Origin: Thermoleophilales bacterium
GTDB taxonomy: Bacteria > Actinomycetota > Thermoleophilia > Solirubrobacterales > 70-9
Direction: 5' to 3'
Length of the DNA stretch: 64,000 nucleotides
Assembly (NCBI GenBank): GCA_020636955.1
Contig: JACJWY010000012.1
Location: 21,683-85,682, forward strand
The translations under genes were made by a program, and so were the position numbers. Position 1 is the stretch's first letter. Each line of letters starts with the position of its first letter. The notes below the pieces were generated by a model. It had not been told where the DNA came from, searched no databases, and worked only from the letters and a program-made list of their open reading frames with translations. Below, one piece after another: positions 42,617-51,194 of this stretch.

Positions 42617-43099
42617 TCAGGCGTCGGCGCGGCGGACCGGGATCTCGACCGGGGGGTCAGGTTCGTAGGCGCCGTAGGGGACGATCTCGGTGTGGAGGCG
42701 TTCGTGGACGCGGGCCATCTCTTCGGTCAGCTGGGTTTCGAGTTCGCGGGTGCGCTGTCGCATCGCCTCGAGTTCGGCGCGCATTGCCTCGACCCGGTTT
42801 TCCATTTCCAGCACCGTCTCGACTCCCGCCAGGTTGAGGCCTTCCTCGTTGGTCATGTGCTGGATCCGCTTCAGGCGCTCGACATCGCGTTGCGAATAAA
42901 GGCGGGTGTTCTTGGGTGATCGTTTGGGAGTGATCAGGCCGCGAGCCTCGTAGATCCTGAGGGTCTGGGGATGCATTTCGGCCAGCTCCGCGGCGACCGA
43001 GATCATGAACACGCCCCGGTCCTCGTCAACCGTGACCTCGACCCGGTGACTTTCGATCCGACGCGCGCCGCCCCGAGGCTGTTCGGAGCCGGCCATCAT
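42617..43099 (-). CDS. hspR: HspR, MerR-family heat-shock repressor
   Basis: 160 residues. After a 30-residue polar N-terminal extension comes the MerR helix-turn-helix: VFMISVAAELAEMHPQTLRIYEARGLITPKRSPKNTRLYSQRDVERLKRI, matching HspR. A coiled-coil follows (LEMENRVEAMRAELEAMRQR). In actinobacteria HspR represses dnaK and clpB operons with DnaK as co-repressor. It overlaps the dnaJ stop by four bases, completing dnaK-grpE-dnaJ-hspR. Confidence 0.93.
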   Translation of the reverse strand: MMAGSEQPRGGARRIESHRVEVTVDEDRGVFMISVAAELAEMHPQTLRIYEARGLITPKRSPKNTRLYSQRDVERLKRIQHMTNEEGLNLAGVETVLEMENRVEAMRAELEAMRQRTRELETQLTEEMARVHERLHTEIVPYGAYEPDPPVEIPVRRADA

Positions 43100-44217
43100 G
43101 ACTTCGCCTTCGCCCGGCGCAGCAGTTCGGCCCGCGGGTCATCGCCATTCATGGATTCGGCCAGCTGGTCGACCGCCCGACGCTGATCATCTGTCAGTTC
43201 CTTCGGGATCACCACATTCAAGCGGTAGCGGATGTCGCCACGGCTCTTGCCGCCTGATTTCGGTGGCCCTTCTCCGCGCAGACGCTGGATCGCGCCGTTC
43301 TGGGTGCCGGCCTGGACCCGGATCCGCTTGGTTCCCGAAAGGGTGGGAACCTCGATCGTTCCACCCCGCATCGCCTCGGTCACCGAGACCGGAACCTCCA
43401 CTTCGAGGTTGCCGTCATCGAGTTGCCTGAACACGGGGGAGGGGGCAACCTGGATGGTCACGAAGAGATCACCGGAGGGTGCCCCTCGCACCCCGGCCTC
43501 GCCCTTGCCGGCGACCCGGATCCGGGTGCCGTCCTTGACTCCCGCCGGGATGTTCACCTTGTAGCGCTTGGTCTGGTGGGTCAGGCCGGAACCGCCACAG
43601 GTGTGGCAGGGACTGGGAATGATCTGCCCGGTGCCCTGGCATTGCGGGCAGGGCTGGCTGATCGAGAAGAAACCCTGACCCTGGGCCTCGACCCCACGGC
43701 CCCCGCAACGGGGGCAGGTCTCCGGGCTGGTGCCCGGCTCGGCGCCGGAACCCGAGCAGGTCGGGCAGCGCTCGGATTTCGGGATCGTGACCGTGAGTTG
43801 GGTGCCGGCCATCGCGTCGTCGAAGGAGATGCGGGTGTCGGTCTCGAGGTCGCGGCCACGCTCCGGTCCCGCCGCCTCGCCGCCGCCCCGGCTGAAGATG
43901 GTCGAGAAGATGTCACCGAAGCCGCTGGGAGCTCCCTGACCGAACGGGTTGCCCTGGGCGCCGCCCTGGCCGAAGGGATTGCCTCCCTGACCGAAGCCGC
44001 CGAACATGCCGCCGCCGGAGTCGTACTGCTTCCTCTTTTCCTCATCACCGAGGACGTCGTAGGCAGCCTGTATTTCCTTGAACTTGTCCTCGGCGGACTT
44101 GTCGTCGGGGTTGCGGTCCGGGTGGTACTGCCTCACCAGCTTGCGGTGAGCCTTCTTTATCTCTTCGTGCGATGCCTTCTTGCTGACACCGAGCACTTCG
44201 TAAAGGTCTTTCGCCAT
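43096..44217 (-). CDS. dnaJ: Co-chaperone DnaJ
   Basis: 373 residues. J domain with HPD motif (QYHPDRNPDD), Gly/Phe-rich region (GGGMFGGFGQGG), four zinc motifs (CPTCSGSG, CPRCGGRG, CPQCQGTG, CHTCGGSG) and the C-terminal substrate domains: a type I DnaJ. Stimulates DnaK ATPase and delivers clients. 22 bp after grpE. Confidence 0.95.
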   Translation of the reverse strand: MAKDLYEVLGVSKKASHEEIKKAHRKLVRQYHPDRNPDDKSAEDKFKEIQAAYDVLGDEEKRKQYDSGGGMFGGFGQGGNPFGQGGAQGNPFGQGAPSGFGDIFSTIFSRGGGEAAGPERGRDLETDTRISFDDAMAGTQLTVTIPKSERCPTCSGSGAEPGTSPETCPRCGGRGVEAQGQGFFSISQPCPQCQGTGQIIPSPCHTCGGSGLTHQTKRYKVNIPAGVKDGTRIRVAGKGEAGVRGAPSGDLFVTIQVAPSPVFRQLDDGNLEVEVPVSVTEAMRGGTIEVPTLSGTKRIRVQAGTQNGAIQRLRGEGPPKSGGKSRGDIRYRLNVVIPKELTDDQRRAVDQLAESMNGDDPRAELLRRAKAKS

Positions 44218-44239
44218 ACGGCGTTCACTTTCTGTTCAT

Positions 44240-44881
44240 TCACTGACTGACTACTACGCGAGCGTGACGGATCACGTTCTCCCCGGCCCGGTAACCCTTC
44301 TGCATCACTTCGAGGACGACGCCCGATCCCACGCCTTCGGCTGGCAGAGCCTGAAGTGCCTCGTGCAGGTTGGGATCGAAGGACTCGCCCTTTGAATCGA
44401 AGGCTTCGACCCCGGCCTTCCGCAGTACCGCATGGAGGTCGCGGTAGGCGACGATCACGCCCTGCTGGGTCACTGGTGCGTCTTCCGGGAGCGAACCGCC
44501 GAGGGCGGCTTCCTGGTCGATGCCGGCAGCGTCCAGCACCCTTTCCAGGTTGTCGACCGCTTCGATCAGACCGGAGACGACTTCGAGCCGGCCCCTCTCG
44601 ATCTGGGCCTGGCTTTCGGCTGCGACCCGCCTGCGGTAGTTGTCGAAGTCGGCCTTGGTCCGCTGGGCGAGATCGAGGTACTCGTCCCGCTGGCTGCGGG
44701 CCTCCTCGACCAGCGCCGCCAGGTCGCTTTCAACTGTGGCTTCGGCGGCCGCCTCTTCGGCGACCGGGTCCTCGACCACGACGGCGTCTTCCACGGCCGG
44801 ATCGGCCGTCGACACCACTTCGGCGTCGACGACCTCTTCCACCTCGGGCTCGCCCGCGGTCTCTTCCGGCTCCCGGTTCAC
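44240..44881 (-). CDS. grpE: Nucleotide exchange factor GrpE
   Basis: 213 residues. An acidic, low-complexity N-terminal 60 residues (VEEVVDAEVVSTADPAVEDAV) precede the GrpE helix (RTKADFDNYRRRVAAE) and the beta wing (GVEAFDSKGESFDPNLHEAL). It overlaps the dnaK stop by four bases. Confidence 0.95.
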   Translation of the reverse strand: MNREPEETAGEPEVEEVVDAEVVSTADPAVEDAVVVEDPVAEEAAAEATVESDLAALVEEARSQRDEYLDLAQRTKADFDNYRRRVAAESQAQIERGRLEVVSGLIEAVDNLERVLDAAGIDQEAALGGSLPEDAPVTQQGVIVAYRDLHAVLRKAGVEAFDSKGESFDPNLHEALQALPAEGVGSGVVLEVMQKGYRAGENVIRHARVVVSQ

Positions 44882-46779
44882 TTGCTTTCGTCCTCGTCAA
44901 CCACTTCGGCGTCGATCACCTCTTCCTCGTCGGAGGAGGGGGCGCCGTCAGTGGCACCTTCGGCTCCGGCTGCCTGGGCCTCGGCCTGGGCTGCCTGGTA
45001 GACCTGCTCGGACACCTTGTGGAAGGCCTCCTGGAGCTCGTCGGTCTTCGCCTTGATGTCCTCGGCGTCTTCCGATTCGAGTACACCCCGCAGGGCCGCG
45101 ATCCTGTCTTCGATCTCGGTCTTCGCGGCACCGTCGATCTTGTCGCCGAGCTCGGTCAGCTGCTTCTCGGAGGTGTAGGCAGCGTTCTCGCCGATGTTTT
45201 TCGCTTCGGCCAGCTCGCGCTGCTTCCTGTCGTCGTCGGCGTGGGCTTCGGCGTCGGAGACCATGCTGTTGATCTCGTCATCCGAGAGTCCGGAGCCGGA
45301 CTTGATCTCGATCTTCTGTTCCTTGCCGGTGCCAAGATCCTTGGCGGTCACGTTGATGATGCCGTTGGCATCGATGTCAAAGGTGACTTCGATCTGCGGC
45401 ATGCCCCGCGGGGCCGGCGGGATGCCGGTCAGCTGGAACTTGCCGAGACTCTTGTTGTAGGTCGCCATCTCGCGTTCGCCCTGGAGGACATGGATCTCGA
45501 CCGAGGGCTGATTGTCCTCGGCGGTCGAGAAGACCTCCGACTTGCGGGACGGGATGGTCGTATTGCGCTCGATCAGCTTGGTCATCACGCCGCCCTTGGT
45601 CTCGATGCCGAGGGTGAGGGGGGTGACGTCCAGCAGCAGCACGTCCTTGACGTCGCCGGCCAGCACGCCGGCCTGGATCGCAGCGCCGACCGCGACGGCC
45701 TCGTCAGGGTTGACGCCCTGATGCGGCTCCTTGCCGGTCAGTTCGGTCACCTTTTCGCGGACGGCCGGCATGCGGGTCATGCCACCGACCAGCACGACGT
45801 GATCAACCGAAGCGTCGGCGTCGCTGAGCGCCTGCTTGACCGGCCCGACCACGCGGTCGAGCAGATCCGAGGTGAGCTCATTCAGCTTCGAACGGGTCAG
45901 CTTGATGTCAAGGTGCTTGGGCTGGCCCTCCACCGCGGTGATGAAGGGAATGTTGATCTGCGTCTCCTGGGCGGAGGACAGTTCGATCTTCGCCTTCTCG
46001 GCCGCTTCGTAGAGACGCTGCAGCGAGTTCTTGTCGGCGGCCAGGTCGACACCCTGGTCCTTCTTGAACTCGGCGACCAGCCAGTCGACGATCGCCTTGT
46101 CGAAGTTGTCGCCACCGAGGTGGTTGTCACCGGCGGTCGACTTCACGTCGAAGACGCCATCACCGATCTCGAGCACGGACACGTCGAAGGTGCCGCCGCC
46201 GAGGTCGAAGACCAGGATGGTCTGGTCGGTGTCTTCCTTGTCGAGGCCGTAGGCCAGCGAGGCCGCGGTCGGCTCGTTGATGATCCGCTTGACGTCGAGG
46301 CCGGCGATCTTGCCGGCGTCCTTGGTCGCCTGGCGCTGATCGTCATTGAAGTAGGCCGGGACGGTGATCACGGCCGAGTCGACGCTCTCGCCGAGCTTCG
46401 CTTCCGCGTCGGCCTTGAGCTTGCCGAGGATCATCGCGCTGATCTCCGGCGGCGAGTACTGCTTGTCGCGCACATCGACGCGCACATCCCCGTTCGGTCC
46501 GGCTTCGACCTTGTACGGGATCATCGTCTCCTCTTCCTTGACTTCGGCTTCCTTGCGGCCCATGAAGCGCTTGATCGAGAAGATCGTGTTTTCCGGGTTC
46601 ATCACGGCCTGGCGCTTGGCAACGGTGCCGACCAGCCGCTCGTCCTTGTCGTTGAAGGCGACCACCGACGGGGTGGTGCGCCCGCCCTCGGAGTTCTCGA
46701 GTACGGTCGGTTCGCCGCCTTCGAGGACCGCTACGCACGAATTTGTCGTGCCGAGGTCGATTCCAATCGTCTTTCCCAC
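44878..46779 (-). CDS. dnaK: Chaperone DnaK (Hsp70)
   Basis: 633 residues from GTG 46779 (VGKTIGIDLGTTNS), which has AGGAG 8-12 nt upstream; the frame is open further upstream but that part does not look like DnaK. Hsp70 signatures IGIDLGTTNSC, DLGGGTFDVS and VLVGGMTRMPAV are present, followed by a substrate-binding domain and an acidic C terminus (SSDEEEVIDAEVVDEDESK). First gene of the operon; the promoter and an HspR-like operator lie at 46836-46877. Confidence 0.97.
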   Translation of the reverse strand: MGKTIGIDLGTTNSCVAVLEGGEPTVLENSEGGRTTPSVVAFNDKDERLVGTVAKRQAVMNPENTIFSIKRFMGRKEAEVKEEETMIPYKVEAGPNGDVRVDVRDKQYSPPEISAMILGKLKADAEAKLGESVDSAVITVPAYFNDDQRQATKDAGKIAGLDVKRIINEPTAASLAYGLDKEDTDQTILVFDLGGGTFDVSVLEIGDGVFDVKSTAGDNHLGGDNFDKAIVDWLVAEFKKDQGVDLAADKNSLQRLYEAAEKAKIELSSAQETQINIPFITAVEGQPKHLDIKLTRSKLNELTSDLLDRVVGPVKQALSDADASVDHVVLVGGMTRMPAVREKVTELTGKEPHQGVNPDEAVAVGAAIQAGVLAGDVKDVLLLDVTPLTLGIETKGGVMTKLIERNTTIPSRKSEVFSTAEDNQPSVEIHVLQGEREMATYNKSLGKFQLTGIPPAPRGMPQIEVTFDIDANGIINVTAKDLGTGKEQKIEIKSGSGLSDDEINSMVSDAEAHADDDRKQRELAEAKNIGENAAYTSEKQLTELGDKIDGAAKTEIEDRIAALRGVLESEDAEDIKAKTDELQEAFHKVSEQVYQAAQAEAQAAGAEGATDGAPSSDEEEVIDAEVVDEDESK

Positions 46780-46835
46780 TTTGTTTCTCCTGTTTGGATG
46801 TGTCGAAAACCGCATGAGGGTGCGGCTAGGTCTAA

Positions 46836-46862
46836 AAATCTAAGTGGCACTGTATTAGATTT
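46836..46862. promoter_or_regulatory. HspR-like operator at dnaK promoter
   Basis: AAATCTAA (46836-46843), 11 nt, TTAGATTT (46855-46862) is a perfect 8-bp inverted repeat. It contains CTAA-N11-TTAG as at clpB and covers the dnaK -10 box (46849-46854), a position suited to repression. Confidence 0.65.
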
Positions 46863-46877
46863 CATACAAAACGTCAA
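46849..46877 (-). promoter_or_regulatory. dnaK operon promoter
   Basis: Minus-strand TTGACG (46872-46877), 17-bp spacer, TACAGT (46849-46854): close to the housekeeping sigma consensus. The leader to the GTG at 46779 is about 60 nt and carries AGGAG. Confidence 0.8.
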
Positions 46878-46884
46878 ATTAAAT

Positions 46885-46914
46885 GCGAAAGGCCCGCAAA
46901 TGCGGGCCTTTCGC
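46885..46914 (-). terminator. Intrinsic terminator after the nuclease-like gene
   Basis: GCGAAAGGCCCGCA (46885-46898) pairs perfectly with TGCGGGCCTTTCGC (46901-46914) around two bases. On the minus strand it is followed by ATTTAATTT, a good T-rich tail; it separates the gene ending at 46938 from the dnaK promoter. Confidence 0.85.
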
Positions 46915-46937
46915 GTCGGATCTGGCTGCGATTCCGG

Positions 46938-48107
46938 TTACGGAACCCGCAGGTTCGACCACACTCCGCGGTGATCGGAATCCCAGTAGCCGTTGGCCGG
47001 CCTGGTTCCGGTGACCCCGGACTTGACCAGCTTGACCTTGTTCGGCTTGTTGGTCATCACGTGATCGATCGTCTGGTTGAAGTCCGTCGGGGCATCGTCG
47101 GTGATGATGCCGCTGTCCACCCCGAAGGTCATCTTCCTGGTGCCGCGGTCAACCATTCCGCCCTTCTTCAGGGCGTCGTAGGCGAGGGCGTCGTCGGCGG
47201 AGACGGTGTTGTCATCCGAGTTCAGGTCGCCGACCAGCACCGCCGGCATGCTGCCGCTGCGTAGCGGGCCGCCCTTGGCCAGGAGTTCCTTCGCCTGGGC
47301 CTCGCGGATTTCAGGTGCGCCGAAGGCCTCGAAGTGAGTGTTCACGAAGCGGAACCACTTGCCCTTGCGGACCTTCGCGTCGGCCGAGAGCCAGCCGCGT
47401 TCGACGTTTACCGGAATTCCGGAGATCACCGGCGTGTAAATGGTGTTGTAGTTGCCGGACTTGACGTTCTTCGTCTTTACGCCTGCCCCGACCTTGGCCA
47501 GGATCACGTCCCGCATGGTCAGGCGACCGTCGATCTCTCCATTCGAGTTGATGCCGGGAAGGTTGCCGTCACCTTCCACGCCGTTGTAATCGGCCGGCGC
47601 TTCGAAATCGAACTCGTTCTGGACCTTGACCACCCGGTAGCGCTTCTTGCCCTTGTTGAGACGGGTCATCAGTTCTTTCAGGAAGTCGATATGAACGGTG
47701 GTCGCGGTCTTCTCGCCCCCGGTGGCCGCCGCCAGATTGACCGGACCGGTGCGCCAGAGGGCGACTTCCTGCAGTCCTACGAGATCGGGGCTGACCTTCT
47801 TGATCTCGTTGCTCAGGCCCCGGGCGCGGACCGGGAAATTGTTGGTGTCCACGTCGCGCAGGATCTGCCCGTTCTTGTTGATGAAGTCGTTCGTGCTCGT
47901 CGCGTTGATCGCGGGACTCAGATCGGCGCCCAGGTACAGGTTGCGGGTCATCACCTTCACCGTGTTCGGCTTCTTGTGCTTGCGCTTTGCGTCGGCCGGA
48001 TGGGCAGCGAGCAGGGTCACCGTGAGGGCACCCACGAGCAACAGGGCCAGAGTCAGGAATACCCTGCCTCGGCCAGAGGGGGCCAGACGGCCCGTCGTGT
48101 TCAACAT
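46938..48107 (-). CDS. Secreted endonuclease/exonuclease/phosphatase-family protein
   Basis: 389 residues from ATG 48107 (AGGAGAG upstream). Signal segment LTLALLLVGALTVTLLAAHPADA. The EEP fold signatures are VMTRNLYLGAD, LVGLQEVALW, VNTHFEAFG, VLVGDLNSDD and the C-terminal WDSDHRGVW with the catalytic His. A phosphodiesterase (nuclease, sphingomyelinase or inositol phosphatase-like) acting outside the cell is likely; the substrate is not evident. Confidence 0.82.
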   Translation of the reverse strand: MLNTTGRLAPSGRGRVFLTLALLLVGALTVTLLAAHPADAKRKHKKPNTVKVMTRNLYLGADLSPAINATSTNDFINKNGQILRDVDTNNFPVRARGLSNEIKKVSPDLVGLQEVALWRTGPVNLAAATGGEKTATTVHIDFLKELMTRLNKGKKRYRVVKVQNEFDFEAPADYNGVEGDGNLPGINSNGEIDGRLTMRDVILAKVGAGVKTKNVKSGNYNTIYTPVISGIPVNVERGWLSADAKVRKGKWFRFVNTHFEAFGAPEIREAQAKELLAKGGPLRSGSMPAVLVGDLNSDDNTVSADDALAYDALKKGGMVDRGTRKMTFGVDSGIITDDAPTDFNQTIDHVMTNKPNKVKLVKSGVTGTRPANGYWDSDHRGVWSNLRVP

Positions 48108-48212
48108 CAAGTTCTCTCCTTTTGGTCTGGGGCGAGACGCGGCAACGCGTCTTCTGCGGTTCCCCAACCGCTGTCAGGAGGATAAACCCCGTTCAGGCCA
48201 GGAAGGTGCGGC

Positions 48213-48620
48213 TCAGCCTTCGCCGGCGTAATGTGCGACGAAGTTGGCGATCTCTTCCGCCACCGTTCCGGTGACGATGCCGGCCGGCATCCGACCGGGC
48301 ACGTCGGGGCTGTCGGCACCGTTCTCGAGGGCGGTCATGACCTGGGTCTTGATGCCGTCGATCGCGGTCTTGTCGGTTGCCGGGCCCGCAGGCGCAAGCT
48401 TCATGTCGAGGTTCGGCCCGAAGTCACCGTCAGTGCCGGCCGCGTAAAGCGTGTGGCAGTTGCCGCAGTTGGTCTGGAAGAGCTGCTTGCCGGGTGTGTC
48501 CTCGGGCGGGACACCGTCGTTGTTGGCGGTGTTTCCGTCACGTTCGAATGCCCAGAACGGGATGACCACCGCGAGCAGGACCAGGACGAGACCGAATATG
48601 ACAAAAGGCTTCTTGTTCAT
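48213..48620 (-). CDS. Membrane-anchored c-type cytochrome
   Basis: 135 residues. One N-terminal helix (FVIFGLVLVLLAVVIPFWAF) anchors a class I cytochrome c domain: heme site FQTNCGNCH, axial Met candidate in PGRMPAGI. Role probably in a respiratory chain; no oxidase genes are adjacent. Confidence 0.85.
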   Translation of the reverse strand: MNKKPFVIFGLVLVLLAVVIPFWAFERDGNTANNDGVPPEDTPGKQLFQTNCGNCHTLYAAGTDGDFGPNLDMKLAPAGPATDKTAIDGIKTQVMTALENGADSPDVPGRMPAGIVTGTVAEEIANFVAHYAGEG

Positions 48621-48692
48621 GTTTGGCTGGCGCAGAAATGGACGGGGCGCCGAACGAGACGAATACTACCTTCGGACCCCGGAACGCGTCCT

Positions 48693-49391
48693 CTACCCTC
48701 CGGACCCCGGTCCGCGCCCGTAGGGGCACATCCGCCGCAGCGCGCACTGATCGCAAAGTGGTCTCGGGCGACAAAGGGTCCGGCCGTGACGAATCAGGTT
48801 CATGTGGAATTCGTAGGAGTCTTCCGGGGCGAGGAGAGCGAGGACTTCGTCATGGGCTTCCTCGAAGGAGGCGTTCGGCCGGAAGAGTCCGAGTCGCCCG
48901 CCGATGCGGAACACGTGGACATCAACCGGGATCTCCGGCCGGTTCCAGGTGAAGACCTGGACGCAGGCGGCGGTCTTGCGACCCACGCCCGGCAGTCCGG
49001 TCAGAAACTCCATCGCCTCGACCCGGTCCGCATGCTCGAGCCAGCCCAGGTCGAGATCCTCGATCTGCCGCAGCACCGCCTGGATCCGCGGGGCCTTCTG
49101 GCGACTGAGGCCGCCGGGACGGATCGCCTCTTCGACTTCTGCTTCCGGCGCGTCGCGGACCGCCTCCCAGTCTCCGAATCGATCCTTCAACCCGGCGAAG
49201 GCCCGGTCGCGATTGGCGTCACTGGTCGCCTGCGAGAGGATCGTACGGACCAGCTCGTCAATCGGCTGCCGGTGGGGCAGGTTGACCGGCCGGCCGTACA
49301 TCTCGCGGAGCCGGTCCCGGATCGCCCGGACCCGCGACCGGGACGGACGCTTCCAGTCGGCCCTGGCCACTTTCGGCTGCCAGCCCGCCAA
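48693..49391 (-). CDS. Endonuclease III-like DNA glycosylase (HhH-GPD)
   Basis: 232 residues. HhH motif LPGVGRKTAACVQV with the catalytic Lys, VDVHVFRIGGRLGL with the catalytic Asp, and a C-terminal iron-sulfur motif CRPRPLCDQCALRRMC. The cysteine spacing is C-x5-C-x2-C-x5-C, one residue shorter in the first gap than the usual x6. Base excision repair of oxidised pyrimidines is likely; another HhH-GPD specificity is possible. Confidence 0.85.
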   Translation of the reverse strand: MAGWQPKVARADWKRPSRSRVRAIRDRLREMYGRPVNLPHRQPIDELVRTILSQATSDANRDRAFAGLKDRFGDWEAVRDAPEAEVEEAIRPGGLSRQKAPRIQAVLRQIEDLDLGWLEHADRVEAMEFLTGLPGVGRKTAACVQVFTWNRPEIPVDVHVFRIGGRLGLFRPNASFEEAHDEVLALLAPEDSYEFHMNLIRHGRTLCRPRPLCDQCALRRMCPYGRGPGSGG

Positions 49392-49394
49392 TTG

Positions 49395-50330
49395 CTACCG
49401 GGCTCCCCAGCTGCCACAGACCGAAGCTGCGGCGGCAGCGGCGACGGGCAGGACTTCGCCGACCCGGGCCAGATCCCAATTCAGTCGGGCCAGGCCGGCG
49501 GCAAGGCCTCCCATGAACGCATCGCCCGCCCCGAGCGGGCTGACAGTCGGCGCAGGCTCGGGCTGGTGAACGGCTTCCACGGCGCCGGCGGTCACCACCG
49601 CACCCTCTCCGTCGGTGACCAGGACAAGCTCCGGCCCGAGGTCGACCAGATCCCTGGCGGCCTCCAGCGGGTCCCCGATTCCGGTGATCAACTCGGCCTC
49701 GCCCCGGTTCAGCTTGACCACGGTGGCGGCTTCGCTCAACTCGTGGCAGAACTCCCGGGCAAGGTCGTCACCGGCCCAGCGGTTCGGCCGGTGGTTGGGG
49801 TCGAGCAGCACCGGGATCCCGGCGGCGGAGGCCAGGTCCAGCGCCCGCCGGGTGACCTCGCGTTCGGTCTCGCCAACCATGGTGTTGGAACCGACGATCA
49901 GAGCCTGGGAGCAGGCCACTGCCCGGTCGAGAAAACCCGAGGTTGCCGCCATCGTCGGGCCGATGTGCTCGCCATAGACCTGGAAGGAGGGTTCATTGTC
50001 CGAGCCGAACTCGATCAGAGCGACCGGCGTGTCGGCACCGTCGAGGAAGGCGAGCCATTCGGTTGAAACCCCTGCCTTCTCAAGTCCGGCGGCCAGCCAC
50101 CGACCCCAGCGGTCGCCGCCGACCCCCCCGACCAGGGCAGCAGTCCCTCCACTGCGGGAAATCGCCACTGCGACATTTGCCAGCGCCCCTCCCGGCCAGG
50201 GCACGAAAGCATCCGGTGCCTCGCCCGGGGCCAGATTCCGCTCGCAGACCAGGTCCACCAACGCCTCGCCCAGACAGGCGATCGGGCGAGCGTCGACGGG
50301 CTTCATCTGGGCTTGCCTTGCGGGATCCAT
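49395..50330 (-). CDS. PfkB-family sugar kinase (fructokinase-like)
   Basis: 311 residues. N-terminal CLGEALVDLV and GGALANVAVAISRSGG motif, and the C-terminal SPLGAGDAFMGGLAAGL with the catalytic Asp. Fructokinase-like by these motifs; the true sugar is unknown. The stop lies 4 bp from the start of the endonuclease III-like gene. Confidence 0.85.
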   Translation of the reverse strand: MDPARQAQMKPVDARPIACLGEALVDLVCERNLAPGEAPDAFVPWPGGALANVAVAISRSGGTAALVGGVGGDRWGRWLAAGLEKAGVSTEWLAFLDGADTPVALIEFGSDNEPSFQVYGEHIGPTMAATSGFLDRAVACSQALIVGSNTMVGETEREVTRRALDLASAAGIPVLLDPNHRPNRWAGDDLAREFCHELSEAATVVKLNRGEAELITGIGDPLEAARDLVDLGPELVLVTDGEGAVVTAGAVEAVHQPEPAPTVSPLGAGDAFMGGLAAGLARLNWDLARVGEVLPVAAAAAASVCGSWGAR

Positions 50331-50398
50331 GGCGGGAAACCGCAGCCTACTTCAGGCCTCCTGTGAGAAATCTGTGAACGCCATTAGACTGAGCGGTC

Positions 50399-51181
50399 AT
50401 GCCCGCGCTGATTGTCCGGATCGGGGATTGGCTCCCCCGCGGCTGGCCTGACCTGTTTCGCCAGTTGCTGCTCTACGTGCTTGCCGACACCTTCTACGAG
50501 ATGGCTCGCGGAATGGCGGACGGGCGCGCCAACATCGCCTTCGCAAACGGCGAAAGGGTGATTGACACCGAACGGACCCTGGGCCTGTTCTTCGAACCCG
50601 GCCTGCAGGGCCTGCTGCACAACTTCGACTGGCTGATCGACTTCGCCAACACGATCTACCTGAACAGCCAGTTCACGGTCGCGCTCGGATTCCTGATCTG
50701 GATGTACCTGTTCCGCAACGACTACTACTACTTCTTCCGCAACATGCTCTTCGTTTCGATGGGTATCGCCCTGGTCGGATACATCGGCTTCCCGACCGCC
50801 CCGCCCCGCATGTACCCCGAGTACGGATTCATCGACACGGTCAATGCCCAGTCCAGCGTCAATCACGATTCCGCTCTGGCCAAGCTCTTCATCAACCCCT
50901 TTGCGGCAGTGCCGTCGATGCATTGTGCGGTCGCCCTGATGATCGGCAGCACCGGTTTCATGGTCTGCAAGAACTGGTTTGCCCGTGCCTTCTGGGCCGG
51001 CTGGCCGCTGCTGGTCGCCTGGGTCACGATCGTCACCGCCAATCACTATTGGGTCGACGCCGTGCTCGGATGGGGCGTCGCCGGCCTCTCGTTCCTGATC
51101 GCATCCAGGGTCCTGGCGGAGATCAAACCCGAGACCTGGGCCTGGAGCAGCGAGGCGGAGCAGCAACGGGCCGAGGCCTGA
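50399..51181 (+). CDS. PAP2-superfamily membrane protein
   Basis: 260 residues with about six helices. The acid phosphatase motifs are GFPTAPPRMYP, AVPSMHCAVAL (PSxH) and TANHYWVDAVLG (H-x3-D), the pattern of the PAP2_3 / inositolphosphotransferase Aur1-like group. It heads a co-directional run with a polytopic protein, a CDP-alcohol phosphotransferase and ino1, so a role in inositol lipid metabolism is plausible (inference). Confidence 0.82.
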   Translation: MPALIVRIGDWLPRGWPDLFRQLLLYVLADTFYEMARGMADGRANIAFANGERVIDTERTLGLFFEPGLQGLLHNFDWLIDFANTIYLNSQFTVALGFLIWMYLFRNDYYYFFRNMLFVSMGIALVGYIGFPTAPPRMYPEYGFIDTVNAQSSVNHDSALAKLFINPFAAVPSMHCAVALMIGSTGFMVCKNWFARAFWAGWPLLVAWVTIVTANHYWVDAVLGWGVAGLSFLIASRVLAEIKPETWAWSSEAEQQRAEA

Positions 51182-51194
51182 ACGGAGAACCGGC

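Noticed and set aside
44356..46974. Very long open frame on the plus strand opposite grpE and dnaK
   Set aside because: It is the GC-rich antisense shadow of two well-supported genes; its translation has Arg/Pro/Gly-rich, non-protein-like composition and no family motif.
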